NCBI GenBank assembly: GCA_937951485.1
Contig: CALEDJ010000068.1
Location: 10,575 to 74,574 of the forward strand
Origin: an uncultured bacterium
Lineage (GTDB): Bacteria > Hydrogenedentota > Hydrogenedentia > Hydrogenedentales > CAILVY01
Reading direction: 5' to 3'
DNA length: 64,000 nucleotides
Shown here: one piece after another, positions 9,159 to 17,840 of the stretch
How the letters are laid out: each line of letters starts with the position of its first letter
Numbering within the stretch: position 1 is the stretch's first letter
Program-made: the position numbers and the translations under genes
The notes under the pieces: generated by a model
Database searches by the model: none
What the model was told of the DNA's origin: nothing
Seen by the model: the letters and a program-made list of their open reading frames with translations, nothing else

Positions 9159-9509
9159 GTCGGTATCCTTCCCAATCCATTTGGTCAGCCCAAGGGGATG
9201 CCTGGCATGTAAACAAAGTCCGATAACCGACTTCTGAGACTGCGGCTATCGGGCTGCTTCTCCCGCAGCGCACTTCCGAGGCGCTGCTCGCTCTGGTTCC
9301 TGCGGGAAGTTTACGTTAAAAGACGCTTGTTAATCAAATCTCATCCCGTCACCAGCGCTGCGATGAATTTGGATGGTGTCGTCTGTTCTGGCCGTTTCTT
9401 CGTATGTTCAACAACGAATATGCTATACTTCGACGCGAATCAGCCCGTTTGAGGGCGCAGCACCGGCGGGAAGCGCATGCGCCGCCGCCCGTCATAAGGA
9501 GGACGCACG
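9159..9509. other. Divergent intergenic region, 351 bp
   Basis: This region separates pckG (minus) from the DUF362 gene (plus). Near 9256-9312 an imperfect stem is visible: CTTC-CCGCAG pairs with CTGCGGGAAG around a GC-rich insert, on the pckG leader side. TGC-TATACT at 9421-9429 resembles an extended -10 for the plus-strand gene. No small gene is convincing. Confidence 0.45.
9421..9429 (+). promoter_or_regulatory. Extended -10 promoter candidate for the DUF362 operon
   Basis: TGC-TATACT lies 80 bp upstream of the ATG at 9510. It shares the string TATGCTATACTT with the citrate synthase upstream region at 33431-33442. No -35 match is seen. Confidence 0.4.
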
Positions 9510-10445
9510 ATGATGAAACCAACACGACGTCAATTCCTGAGACAGACAGCCGTCACCACGGGAGCGTTGGCTTTGGGGCCTTTGGCCGCAGGCGGCCAGG
9601 AAGCCGCCGGGACGCCCCCGGACATGTCTATCGCGCGATGGGCGGGCGCGGATGAGGCCCCGATTGCCGACATTGCAGTGAAACTCACCGAGCGGGCCAT
9701 GGAAGCCATCGGCGGCATGAAACGCTTCGTGAAATCCGGCGATGTGGTGTGGGTGAAGCCCAACATCGCGTGGGACCGCACCCCGGAACAGGCGGCCAAC
9801 ACCAATCCGGACGTGGTGAAGACGCTGGTGCGCCTGTGCTATGAAGCGGGGGCCAAAACGGTGAAAGTGGGCGACAACACGTGCAACGAGGCGGCAAAGA
9901 GTTATCCCAACAGCGGCATCGAGTCCGCCGCGAAAGAAGTCGGCGCGGAGATCGTGTATCTGGACCGCAGGCGTTTCAGGGAAATGGAAATCGGCGGCCC
10001 GGCGCTCAAGACCATCCCCGTGTATCCTGAAATCATCGAATCGGACCTGGTGATCAATGTGCCGGTGGTGAAGCACCACAGCGCCACGACCGTCACCTTG
10101 TGTATGAAGAATTACATGGGCGTGGTCGAGAACCGTCGCAAATTCCACCAGGATTTGCCCGGCACCATCCGCGACATCACGGCATTTATGAAACCCCGCC
10201 TGTGTGTGCTGGATGCTGTGCGCATTCTCACCGCAAACGGTCCAACCGGCGGCGACCTCGCAGATGTGAAACAGGTGAACCTCGTTGCGGCGGGCGTGGA
10301 CATCGTGGGGCTTGATGCGTTGGGTTGCGAAGTGCTCGGTCATCAGCCCGAGAAAATCGGCACGGTAGTGGCTGGTTTCGAGGCCGGCCTGGGACAGATT
10401 GACTACCGAAACAAACTGTCGTTACGAGAACTTGAAGTGGCGTGA
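9510..10445 (+). CDS. Tat-exported DUF362 domain protein
   Basis: The product is 311 aa. The ATG at 9510 follows an AAGGAGG ribosome-binding site. Residues 4-30 form a twin-arginine signal (PTRRQFLRQTAVTTGALALG). The rest matches DUF362 proteins: GDVVWVKPNIAWDR, NTNPDVVKTLVRLCYEAGAKTV, INVPVVKHHSATTVTLCMKN and GGDLADVKQVNLVAAGVDIV. DUF362 is often fused to or encoded near [4Fe-4S] ferredoxin domains, but its biochemical role is not settled. Here the ferredoxin part is a separate gene whose start overlaps or abuts this stop (GTGATCATG), so the two are translationally coupled and probably work together at the outer face of the cytoplasmic membrane. Confidence 0.85.
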   Translation: MMKPTRRQFLRQTAVTTGALALGPLAAGGQEAAGTPPDMSIARWAGADEAPIADIAVKLTERAMEAIGGMKRFVKSGDVVWVKPNIAWDRTPEQAANTNPDVVKTLVRLCYEAGAKTVKVGDNTCNEAAKSYPNSGIESAAKEVGAEIVYLDRRRFREMEIGGPALKTIPVYPEIIESDLVINVPVVKHHSATTVTLCMKNYMGVVENRRKFHQDLPGTIRDITAFMKPRLCVLDAVRILTANGPTGGDLADVKQVNLVAAGVDIVGLDALGCEVLGHQPEKIGTVVAGFEAGLGQIDYRNKLSLRELEVA

Positions 10446-10447
10446 TC

Positions 10448-12073
10448 ATGCGCCGTCCAAAATCCTGGATGCAATGGCTGAGGCGCATTTGCCAGGGCGG
10501 GTGTCTTGTTCTGTTTTTCTGGATTGCGCTGCAGGTGCGCATTGTCGGCTGTCCCACAAGCGAATGGTTCAAACTTTTTTTTGATCTGAACCCCCTGATA
10601 CTGATCGCGACCGCGCTTGCCACACATGAGATCGTCACGGCGCTGTTGTGCTCCCTCATCACCCTCGGCGTGACGGTGCTGCTGGGCCGGGTCTTCTGCG
10701 GGTGGGTCTGCCCGCTGGGTGCGGTCCACACCATGACGAGTTGGTTTAGGCAACGCCTGCGAGGACGCGCCGGCATGGAGAGGCGTTCGCCCTGGCACCG
10801 CGCCAAATATGTGCTGCTGATAGCGCTGCTGGTGATGGCGCTTTTCGGCGTGCACCTGATCGGCATACTTGACCCCATTTCGCTGCTGTACCGCAGCGTC
10901 ACGGCGGGTGTGCTGCCCGGCGCGCACTACGCTGTCGAAGACAGCGCCACGGCCATCTATCACGCCGACCCGCATATCGGTCCGTTGCGCCTGACCGCGG
11001 TCACGGAACCCGTCTATCGTCACTTCCGCGACCGGATTTTCCAGGCGCCGCGCCAGGCGTTTCTCGGCGGCACGATCATATCGGGTCTCTTCATCACCAT
11101 CGTTGCGCTGAATCTGGTCCGCCAACGTTTCTGGTGCCGCTATCTGTGCCCGCTGGGCGCACTGCTTGGCCTTTTTGCGCCGCGCCCCGCATTGCGGTTG
11201 CGCCAGGATGCGGGCAAATGCAATCAGTGCGGCAAATGCAATCTGGCCTGCCCCGCCGCCGCCCAACCCGACCGGCTTGGCGAATGGTTGCCCACGGAAT
11301 GCTACGGATGTTGGAACTGTGTGGCGGCATGTGACCGCAATGGACTTTCCTTCGGTTTTGAATCCCCGCTGCGCGCGCCTGCCGCGGGCAAACTGGACCT
11401 GTCACGCCGCGCCGCGCTCGCCGCCGGCGTCGGGGGTATCTCCGCGTTGCTTGCCTGCCGCGTTCCTGTGGAAATGCAGGATGACCAGCCTTATCCCGCC
11501 ACGCTGATCCGCCCGCCCGGCGCCCTGCCGGAACGGGAATTCTTGCAGCGATGCCTGGCGTGCGGGGCGTGCATGCGCGCCTGTCCCACCAACGGCCTTC
11601 AGCCTGTTGCGATGGAGGCGGGGATGGAGGCGCTCTGGACGCCGAAACTGGTGCCCAAGATTGGATATTGCGCATACGATTGCCACCTCTGCGGCAAGGT
11701 CTGCCCCACCGGCGCCATTCAGAACCTGAAAAAACGGGTCAAGCAGGAAACCCGCATCGGCCTCGCCTTCTTCGACGTGAGCCGCTGCCTGCCCCACAAT
11801 TTCGGCCGCGAATGCATTGTATGCGAGGAACACTGCCCCCTGCCGAAAAAGGCAATCTATCTTGTCGAGAAAGACATCATCCTGCGCGACGGTTCGATAC
11901 GCAGCGTCAAGCAACCCTTCGTTGATCCCGACCTTTGCATCGGCTGTGGCGTGTGCGAATGGTCCTGTGTGTTTCAGGACGAACCCGCCATTCGCGTCAC
12001 CTCCGCCAACGAAAGCCGCAACCCGAAGAATCAACCCATACTTCCGGGCGCCGGCGGCTTCTACGGCGGATAA
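10448..12073 (+). CDS. NapH/NapG-like membrane polyferredoxin (fusion)
   Basis: About 541 aa from the ATG at 10448; a GTG at 10442 overlaps the DUF362 stop. Hydrophobic segments near residues 20-35, 50-80, 120-143 and 210-226 anchor it. Two NapH-type motifs, FCGWVCPLGA (about 85-94) and WCRYLCPLGA (about 231-240), flank the periplasmic loop. These are followed by clusters CNQCGKCNLAC (about 260) and CYGCWNCVAAC (about 287). Residues 318-340 contain an internal twin-arginine-like segment (LSRRAALAAGVGG), then NapG/MauM-like clusters at about 371, 410, 458 and 499. It looks like a NapH-type quinol-dehydrogenase subunit fused to a NapG-like ferredoxin. Transfer of quinol electrons to an exported partner is inferred; no nitrate reductase is present. 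Confidence 0.82.
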   Translation: MRRPKSWMQWLRRICQGGCLVLFFWIALQVRIVGCPTSEWFKLFFDLNPLILIATALATHEIVTALLCSLITLGVTVLLGRVFCGWVCPLGAVHTMTSWFRQRLRGRAGMERRSPWHRAKYVLLIALLVMALFGVHLIGILDPISLLYRSVTAGVLPGAHYAVEDSATAIYHADPHIGPLRLTAVTEPVYRHFRDRIFQAPRQAFLGGTIISGLFITIVALNLVRQRFWCRYLCPLGALLGLFAPRPALRLRQDAGKCNQCGKCNLACPAAAQPDRLGEWLPTECYGCWNCVAACDRNGLSFGFESPLRAPAAGKLDLSRRAALAAGVGGISALLACRVPVEMQDDQPYPATLIRPPGALPEREFLQRCLACGACMRACPTNGLQPVAMEAGMEALWTPKLVPKIGYCAYDCHLCGKVCPTGAIQNLKKRVKQETRIGLAFFDVSRCLPHNFGRECIVCEEHCPLPKKAIYLVEKDIILRDGSIRSVKQPFVDPDLCIGCGVCEWSCVFQDEPAIRVTSANESRNPKNQPILPGAGGFYGG

Positions 12074-12220
12074 ACCTGAAAGACCCCACATTAAATGGCA
12101 AATGGCAGCCCAATTCACATCCATCCGGTCCACTTTGACCGCCCCGACTGCGCCAGAAAAACGCACCGCCCGAAACAGCAGTCGCCGTTCCGGGCGCGCG
12201 TTTCCCCTTCCGGGATGCTG

Positions 12221-12535
12221 TTACTTCTTGCCGCCGACCGTGGCGTCCTTCGCCGCTTTCGCCAGGCGGAACTTGAGCACCCGCTTCGCGGGAATCTTGA
12301 TCTGTTCGCCGGTCTTCGGATTCCGGCCCATGCGCGCCTTGCGGTTCGCCACCACCAGTTTGCCAATCCCCGGCAGTGTGAATCCGACGGCTGCCTGGGC
12401 ATAGGCCAGTTCCGTCAACGCCCCGAGCACCTTGCCCACATCCTTTTTTGTCAGCCCGGTTTCCGCAGCGAGCACATCAAGAATCTTCGCCTTCGTCAAT
12501 GCCTTGTCGCCCGGCTTGGCCTTCTTAATCGCCAT
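12221..12535 (-). CDS. HU family DNA-binding protein
   Basis: The product is 104 aa from the ATG at 12535, which follows a strong GGAGGAAAAAGG ribosome-binding site; an upstream in-frame ATG lacks one. It has the HU/IHF fold pattern: helical N-terminus ALTKAKILDVLAAETGLTKKDV, then FTLPGIGKLVVANRKARMGRNPKTGEQIKI, where the R-x-GRNPxTGE-x-I arm carries the DNA-intercalating proline. A basic tail, AKRVLKFRLAKAAKD, ends the protein. HU-type proteins bend and compact DNA. The short Lys/Ala-rich N-terminal extension (AIKKAKPGDKA) is a small variation. It converges on the polyferredoxin gene. Confidence 0.95.
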   Translation of the reverse strand: MAIKKAKPGDKALTKAKILDVLAAETGLTKKDVGKVLGALTELAYAQAAVGFTLPGIGKLVVANRKARMGRNPKTGEQIKIPAKRVLKFRLAKAAKDATVGGKK

Positions 12536-12927
12536 AACCTTTTTCCTCCATTCTGTTGATATCCCCACACGGTGAATTCCGGTCCGACCCTGGCACTGCA
12601 ACAGGCAACACCATCAACGACCGGATTCGGATCCGTTTACTGCGCCGCGCAACGGACCACCCGTCCCACAGCATCCTATTGACTAGCGAACAAAGAGCGT
12701 TTTGTCAAGCCTTTTTTCAAGGGGTTTTTTTAACCGAAGCCGCCAAAGTGCCGAATTTACAGGCTCATATGCATTTCCTGACACAAGATTCCCCGCGAAA
12801 AATATTGTAATATATTGCAAATAATAGACTTACAAGGAACGTTGCGTTCGCGAACCGGAAGCGCTATAGTGTCCGAAGCATCGCCTTGGGAACCTGCACG
12901 CCACGCGGATTCAGAAAGAAAACGGCC
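12536..12927. other. Divergent intergenic region with promoter and palindrome, 392 bp
   Basis: The region lies between the HU gene (minus) and the metallophosphoesterase-like gene (plus). On the HU side TTGACA (minus strand, 12703-12708) is a good -35, but the matching -10 is weak. At 12805-12820 TTGTAATATATTGCAA is a 16-bp near-perfect palindrome in an A+T-rich stretch that resembles an operator. The plus-strand promoter is listed separately. Confidence 0.5.
12842..12870 (+). promoter_or_regulatory. Sigma70-like promoter of the metallophosphoesterase-like gene
   Basis: TTGCGT (12842-12847) and TATAGT (12865-12870) are separated by 17 bp. The -10 ends 57 bp before the ATG at 12928. The near-palindrome at 12805-12820 lies just upstream and could be a regulator site. 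Confidence 0.55.
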
Positions 12928-13554
12928 ATGATCTTCGCAGCAATTGGTGCGCTCAACAGCACGTTTTCCGCATTGGACATTGTTTTGACGGGACTGCGCG
13001 AAACAGGAATTCAAATCATTATTAATACTGGTAATATGGTATCTATAGCGGAGAATATAAATGGCACGATAGAACTTTTACAAGATCGTGGTGTCCTCTG
13101 TGTCCAGGGGGAGCGCGACCGCATCACCGTGGAATATAACCGCAAACGGGGCATCCGCGGCCGCCTTTCCAAGGAAGAGGCCGAAACGGCTGCGCGCGCG
13201 CACGCGGCGTTGCACCCCGAAGCCCTGGAATGGGTGCGCGCGCTGCCCAGGGCGCGCCGCATGGACATGGACGGCATTGCCGTCATGCTGTGTCACGGTT
13301 CTCCCCTCAGCCCGCGCGAAACGCTTTCTCCGAAGACCGCTGTTGTACGCTTGCAGCGTCTGCGTGAGGCCGCCCTTGCCGACATCATCATCTGCGGCGC
13401 GGAGACCTCGTTCAGCCGAAGCGTGTCCGGCACGCTGTTCGTCGGCGTCGGGCCACTGGCCCTCGCCGACGGTACGCTCGAATACACCCTGATCAACACC
13501 GAGGACTCGTCCCGGCGCGCTGTATCCCGCCGCATCCCCAAGCCGCCCCAATGA
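12928..13554 (+). CDS. Degenerate metallophosphoesterase (probable pseudoenzyme)
   Basis: The product is 208 aa from the ATG at 12928. The fold pattern is that of YfcE/MJ0936-like phosphodiesterases: an N-terminal strand and helix ending SALDIVLTGLRETGI, then IINTGNMV, VLCVQGERDR, VMLCHGSP and IIICGAETS at the expected spacings. In active members these positions read D-x-H, GD, GNHD, H and GHTH. Here D-x-H has become A-L-N, GD is GN, GNHD is GERD and GHTH is GAET; only the CHG histidine is left. The reading frame is intact and promoter-driven, so this looks like a maintained non-catalytic homologue rather than a decayed gene. A binding or sensing role is speculation. Confidence 0.7.
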   Translation: MIFAAIGALNSTFSALDIVLTGLRETGIQIIINTGNMVSIAENINGTIELLQDRGVLCVQGERDRITVEYNRKRGIRGRLSKEEAETAARAHAALHPEALEWVRALPRARRMDMDGIAVMLCHGSPLSPRETLSPKTAVVRLQRLREAALADIIICGAETSFSRSVSGTLFVGVGPLALADGTLEYTLINTEDSSRRAVSRRIPKPPQ

Positions 13555-13608
13555 TTTCCTGCATGGTTGCAATATTGCCGCCGACCAACACAAGCGTTGC
13601 CCGCAACC

Positions 13609-13685
13609 CTGTCATTTCGAGCGCAGCGAGAAATCTTCACCACAGACCAGGATTTCTCGGTCGCTTATGCTCCCTCGAAATGACA
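13609..13685. repeat. Palindromic interspersed repeat (TCATTTCGAG type)
   Basis: TGTCATTTCGAG at 13610-13621 is the inverted copy of CTCGAAATGACA at 13673-13684, and GAGAAATC/GATTTCTC form an inner stem. It lies between convergent genes. The same motif style (GAGCGCAGCGAGAAATC) is a dispersed repeat type known from many bacterial genomes. Confidence 0.7.
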
Positions 13686-13833
13686 AATGAAGAAGGGAGG
13701 GTGTTGTAGTTTTATAGAATGATCCAAGCGAAGCGGAACCCATCCTGGTCCTCAATCGGCCACTTTCTTACCAGTCCCCCGCCGCTTTCGGCGGCGATTC
13801 GCAAAACAAAGGGGTCGCACCATCCTGGTACGG

Positions 13834-14811
13834 CTATTCCCAGCCATATGTGGCGCGGGGCATGGGCTTGCCTTCGCGCTGGAGGTGGCGCAGTTCGCGG
13901 TAACTGATCAACTCGATGCCCAGCGACCGCATGTACTCGTGGGTTGCGGGATTGCTGAAGAACTCGGCGTCGGCGGTGCGCCGGGCGGCGGACCCGGTGG
14001 TGGCGCGCATTTCGGGGGTCATCTCCCCGCAGTGGATGTAGATCTCTGTGACCTTGCCGGCCTGCACCTGCGCCAGTCGGTCTTTCCACCACGATTCGGT
14101 CACCTCCAGGTTGGGCGGGTCGCCCATGAACAGGATGTCCGGGTGAAGCACGCCGAGATCCGCCGCCAGTTGGATGATCCGCTCGCCGCCGAACTGGGCC
14201 ATGATGTCCATGCCGGCGACGCGACACGGCAGGTTGTAATCCCTGGCGATATGGAGGTAGCGCTCATGGTAGCCGGGCGCGTACTGCATGGCCCCCATGT
14301 GTGAGTCAATGTGGGTGACGTCAATGCCGGCGGCGATGGCCTTGTCAATCTGCGCGCGCACTTCGCGTTCGGCTTCCTCGATCTTGGCGTGCAGATAGAG
14401 GGCGGCGACATCCGTGTAGAAATAGCCCTGCGGATCGCACAGGCTGGGTACGGCTTCGCGGCCCAGCACGGGGCCCCACTTGTAACGCCCCCACTCGCTG
14501 GTGAGGACGGTGTGTACGCCGAGCGCGGCCTGAGGATTCGCGCGCGCGAAATCCGCCGCTTCTGGAAACCACCCGCACGGCACCATGATGGTGGCGCTGG
14601 TAACGCCGCCGGACTTCAGCGCCCTGATGGTCGCCTGGTTCGTGGCATGGTTCATGCCGAAATCGTCGGCGTTGACGATCAGCAACTTGGCGTCGGCGGG
14701 AAAGCCGAGCCGTTCCACCAATGACGGCCCTTCCGCCAAGGAAGAAGCGGCGGCCAAGGTGCAACACAACGCGGAAATCATGGAAAAGGCGTTCTTGCTT
14801 TGCATGGTCAT
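13834..14811 (-). CDS. Secreted YdjC/ChbG-like carbohydrate deacetylase
   Basis: The product is 325 aa from the ATG at 14811 (a second ATG is two codons on); the open frame extends much further upstream, but with no family similarity. Residues 1-26 form a signal peptide ending near AEG. The YdjC signature LLIVNADDFGMNHATN is at about residues 43-58 (metal-binding Asp49/Asp50). DVTHIDSHMGAM supplies the metal histidines, and VYIHCGEM-type wording near the C-terminus gives the last conserved His. Members deacetylate chito-oligosaccharides or related N-acetylated sugars. The signal peptide makes this an exported form, unlike cytoplasmic ChbG. It is transcribed away from the SDR gene. Confidence 0.85.
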   Translation of the reverse strand: MTMQSKNAFSMISALCCTLAAASSLAEGPSLVERLGFPADAKLLIVNADDFGMNHATNQATIRALKSGGVTSATIMVPCGWFPEAADFARANPQAALGVHTVLTSEWGRYKWGPVLGREAVPSLCDPQGYFYTDVAALYLHAKIEEAEREVRAQIDKAIAAGIDVTHIDSHMGAMQYAPGYHERYLHIARDYNLPCRVAGMDIMAQFGGERIIQLAADLGVLHPDILFMGDPPNLEVTESWWKDRLAQVQAGKVTEIYIHCGEMTPEMRATTGSAARRTADAEFFSNPATHEYMRSLGIELISYRELRHLQREGKPMPRATYGWE

Positions 14812-14892
14812 GTCAATCCCTTTGTCAAACAAATCTCTTGACCCGTATCGCGGACCGAAGGTTTCAGCGGGCGGTCCACCGGCATGCCAACC

Positions 14893-14901
14893 TGCTATAA
14901 T
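14893..14901 (+). promoter_or_regulatory. Extended -10 promoter for the SDR gene
   Basis: TGC-TATAAT, a perfect -10 hexamer with TGn extension, lies 94 bp upstream of the ATG at 14995. No clear -35 hexamer is found, which is acceptable for an extended -10 promoter. Confidence 0.55.
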
Positions 14902-14994
14902 CAGTCCGTATCCTACGCAACCCGGATAGCATGGTGCAACGCCGGTAGCATGGGGAGACGGATGCTTACGCGTGGCAGCGGAAGGGGAACGAAG

Positions 14995-15801
14995 ATGGCT
15001 GAGAATTTTTTCCTGACGGGGTGCGCCAGCGGCATGGGCCGCCATTTGACAGACGTGTTGTGCAAACGCGGGGACCGGGTCTATGCCACCGATGTGAACC
15101 ACGACGCCCTGATCGAAACGGCCAGGGCGCTCGCGTGGCCGGCGGACCGGGTCCGCACCGCCGCGCTCGACGTGACCGACGCCGCCGCCTGGGAACGGGT
15201 CTTCGCAGACGCCGTGGCCGCCTGGGGAGGGATTGATGTGGCCATGAACATTGCGGGGCTGCTGCTTGCGTCCTGGGCGCATGAGACGCCGATTCACGAA
15301 ATTGACGCGCAGGTGGACGTCAACGTCAAGGGCGTCATTTACGGCACACGCGTCGCCGCGCGGCACATGATCGAACGCGGCAAGGGCCACATCATCAACA
15401 TCGCGTCCATCGCCGGGGTGACGCCGGTGCCCGGGCTGGCGGTCTATGCGGCGACCAAGCACGCGGTCCGCGCCTATTCGCTCTCCGCCGCGATGGAACT
15501 GCGCCCGAAAGGCGTGTATGTCACGGCGGTGTGCCCCGCCACCGTGCAGACGCCCATGCTCGACAACCAGGTGCAGAACGACGCGGCGGAATTGTTTTTC
15601 TCCGGATATCGCATCCTCACGTTGAAAGACATCGAGAAGGCCGTCCTGCACCGCGTGCTTAAACGCCGGTCGTTGGAAGTGTTTGTGCCCGCAGCAAAAG
15701 TGAAGATGGTGCAACTGCTGGGCGTATTTCCCTGGCTCGGACCCTATGTCCTGCCGCTCTATAAACAGAGCGGGCGCAGACGCCAGCAGAAAAGGCGATG
15801 A
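14995..15801 (+). CDS. Short-chain dehydrogenase/reductase
   Basis: The product is 268 aa from the ATG at 14995, preceded by GGAAGGGGAACGAAG. It has the classical SDR layout: the NAD(P)-binding TGCASGMG (residues 7-14), an Asp after the second strand (YATDVN) suggesting NAD preference, NIAG (about residue 85), the catalytic serine in INIASIAG, and YAATK (Tyr and Lys of the active site). The C-terminal about 60 residues are basic and hydrophobic (LLGVFPWLGPYVLPLYKQ) and may touch the membrane. The substrate is unknown. It is monocistronic, with its stop 70 bp from the convergent sulfatase stop. Confidence 0.9.
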   Translation: MAENFFLTGCASGMGRHLTDVLCKRGDRVYATDVNHDALIETARALAWPADRVRTAALDVTDAAAWERVFADAVAAWGGIDVAMNIAGLLLASWAHETPIHEIDAQVDVNVKGVIYGTRVAARHMIERGKGHIINIASIAGVTPVPGLAVYAATKHAVRAYSLSAAMELRPKGVYVTAVCPATVQTPMLDNQVQNDAAELFFSGYRILTLKDIEKAVLHRVLKRRSLEVFVPAAKVKMVQLLGVFPWLGPYVLPLYKQSGRRRQQKRR

Positions 15802-15870
15802 TTGCGCCGGAAACCGGCTTTGCGGCTTCTTGCCCGGTCATCCACGCTTTGAAACATCGGCGATTGCGGT

Positions 15871-17460
15871 TTAAGATTGGTAACGCACGCCGGTGGCATC
15901 GGCCCAAGTCTTCCATGCCTGAAGCATCGCGGCCGCGCGGGCGGGTTCCTTCTCCGACAAGTCACGAAGTTCCGTGCGGTCCGCTTCGAGGTCATAGAGT
16001 TCCCAGTCGCCCGTTTTCGACGCCACGAGTTTCCAGTTCCCTTCCCGGACCGCCTTGTTGTTCATATGCTCCCAATACAGCCGTTCATGGGGTTCGCGGG
16101 TTTCGCCCCGGAATATCGGCACAAGACTTTTACCTGCCATCGGCGTGATTGGTTTGCCCGCGAAGGCTTGCGGGTACGCCGCACCCGCGAGGTCCAGACA
16201 CGTCGCCATGATGTCGGTGACGTGCATGACCTGGTGGGTGAGTTCCCCGCGCTGCCGGATGCCCGCAGGCCAGTGCGCCACCAGCGGCGACGCGATGCCG
16301 CCCTCATGCACCCAGTGCTTGAACAGGCGGAACGGCGTGTTGCTCGCGTTCGCCCACGGGCGTTCATAAGCGACGAAGGAGCCGCGCTCGCCCGCGCGCG
16401 CGCCGGGCCTGTGCAGGCTGCGGCCGTCTATCTTTTCATGGCAGCCGCCGTTGTCGGACATGAACAGCACGAGCGTGTTTTCCTCCATATCCCTGCGGCG
16501 CAGCGCGTCCATGACCCGCCCAATGCCCTGGTCCATGCGGTCAATCATGGCGGCATAGACCGCCATGCGCAGGTCCATTTCGTCCTTGTCGTCATAGTCG
16601 TCCCAAGGCGGGCAGTCCGGGTCGCGGGGCGCAAGTTTCCACTGCGGATCAATAATGCCCATTTCCACGATCCGGGCATAGCGCTCTTCCCGGAGCCGAT
16701 CCCAGCCGATGAGGTACTTGCCCCGATACCTGGCGATGTCCTCCGGCAATGCGTGCAGCGGCCAATGCGGCGCGGTGTAGGCGAGATACAGGAAAAAAGG
16801 GCGTTCCGCGCTGTGTTCGTTGATGCATTGCACAGCAAAATCGCTGAACGCATCGGTCATGTAGAAATCATCGCCTTCGGGAAAGACGCGCTCGTCATCT
16901 CGCGCCATGATGCGGGTTTCGCGTTCCTCCGGCAAAATCTCGAAGTAACTGCTCGCGCCGCTGATCAACCCGTAATACCGGTCGAAACCGCGCCGGCGCG
17001 GCCAGTGTTGCGGCCGTTCCCCGACATGCCACTTGCCCGACATGTAAGTGCTGTATCCCGCCGGGCGCAGCGCCTCTGCAATGGTGACGCAACGGTCGTT
17101 CAGATACCCCTGATAGGGTCCTTCCGGCGGCGGCGGGTCCTGGATGCGGCTGACCATGCCCCCAACGCCTGTCTGGTGGGGATTGAGGCCGGTAAGCAGG
17201 GCGGCGCGCGTGGGACAGCACCGCGCGGCGCTGTAGGCCTGAGTGAAGCGCAGCCCGTTTCCGGCCAGCCGGTCCAGATGCGGCGTGTGAATTTCCGCGC
17301 CGTAGCAGCCGATATCCGAAAAACCCATATCGTCTGCAAGAATCACCACGATATTCGGGGGCTTGCCCGTGGAATGCGGCGCGGCATGGCCCCGGCCCCG
17401 CAATGCGGCCATCGCGATCGCCCCCGCGCCCGCCCCGATGAACTCCCGTCGCGTCATCAT
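15871..17460 (-). CDS. Tat-exported arylsulfatase-type sulfatase
   Basis: The product is 529 aa with an N-terminal Tat signal (MTRREFIGAGAGAIAMAAL). The sulfatase signature is complete: NIVVILADDMGFSDIGCYG supplies two metal-binding aspartates, and CCPTRAALLTG (Cys81) is the C-x-P-x-R site whose cysteine is converted to formylglycine. SGKWHVG, FMSDNGG (metal Asp/Asn) and a Lys in NTPFR..KHWVHEGG follow. The enzyme would hydrolyse sulfate esters of polysaccharides or small molecules in the periplasm or outside. An anaerobic sulfatase-maturating enzyme or FGE is needed and is not in this window. Ribosome-binding site GGGAGGA precedes the ATG at 17460. Confidence 0.95.
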   Translation of the reverse strand: MMTRREFIGAGAGAIAMAALRGRGHAAPHSTGKPPNIVVILADDMGFSDIGCYGAEIHTPHLDRLAGNGLRFTQAYSAARCCPTRAALLTGLNPHQTGVGGMVSRIQDPPPPEGPYQGYLNDRCVTIAEALRPAGYSTYMSGKWHVGERPQHWPRRRGFDRYYGLISGASSYFEILPEERETRIMARDDERVFPEGDDFYMTDAFSDFAVQCINEHSAERPFFLYLAYTAPHWPLHALPEDIARYRGKYLIGWDRLREERYARIVEMGIIDPQWKLAPRDPDCPPWDDYDDKDEMDLRMAVYAAMIDRMDQGIGRVMDALRRRDMEENTLVLFMSDNGGCHEKIDGRSLHRPGARAGERGSFVAYERPWANASNTPFRLFKHWVHEGGIASPLVAHWPAGIRQRGELTHQVMHVTDIMATCLDLAGAAYPQAFAGKPITPMAGKSLVPIFRGETREPHERLYWEHMNNKAVREGNWKLVASKTGDWELYDLEADRTELRDLSEKEPARAAAMLQAWKTWADATGVRYQS

Positions 17461-17840
17461 ATCCGAATCCTCCCATCCGTTTCCGCCACTATACCCGCTG
17501 CGGCAAGTTCAGGCAACATACGGTACAAGTAAGCATTCGCGCTCGGCTACCGCGTAACGTTCATTGCCGCGCAAGGTGGAATCGCGTGTTAACGGAACAC
17601 GCATGCCCCGGAGAATGTCGGCGAAGTTATCTGCGCCTCCCAATTCTTATGATGTAACGAAACGAATGAGAGAATTGTACTATATTCAGAATTGATGGAA
17701 GAGAAGAACGACATCGTTGGCCCAATCACTTTTGGGCAGTATTGACGGATGTGTCGGGTGCTTTGACGATGCGTTTCGGAGTCGGGGGCTTGTTTCGACA
17801 ACGCCTGTGAGATTCTCAAAACCATGGGAGGAACGATCAA
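17461..17840. other. Divergent intergenic region, 380 bp
   Basis: It lies between the sulfatase gene (minus) and the lipoprotein gene (plus). An A+T-rich patch around 17676-17690 (TTGTACTATATTC) could hold a promoter for the lipoprotein gene, but spacing to a -35 is poor. No RNA or small gene is recognised. Confidence 0.4.

Noticed and set aside
15877-17532. A 551-codon plus-strand open frame
   Set aside because: It is fully antisense to the sulfatase, whose signature residues are all intact. The plus-strand product is His/Arg/Ala-rich without motifs.
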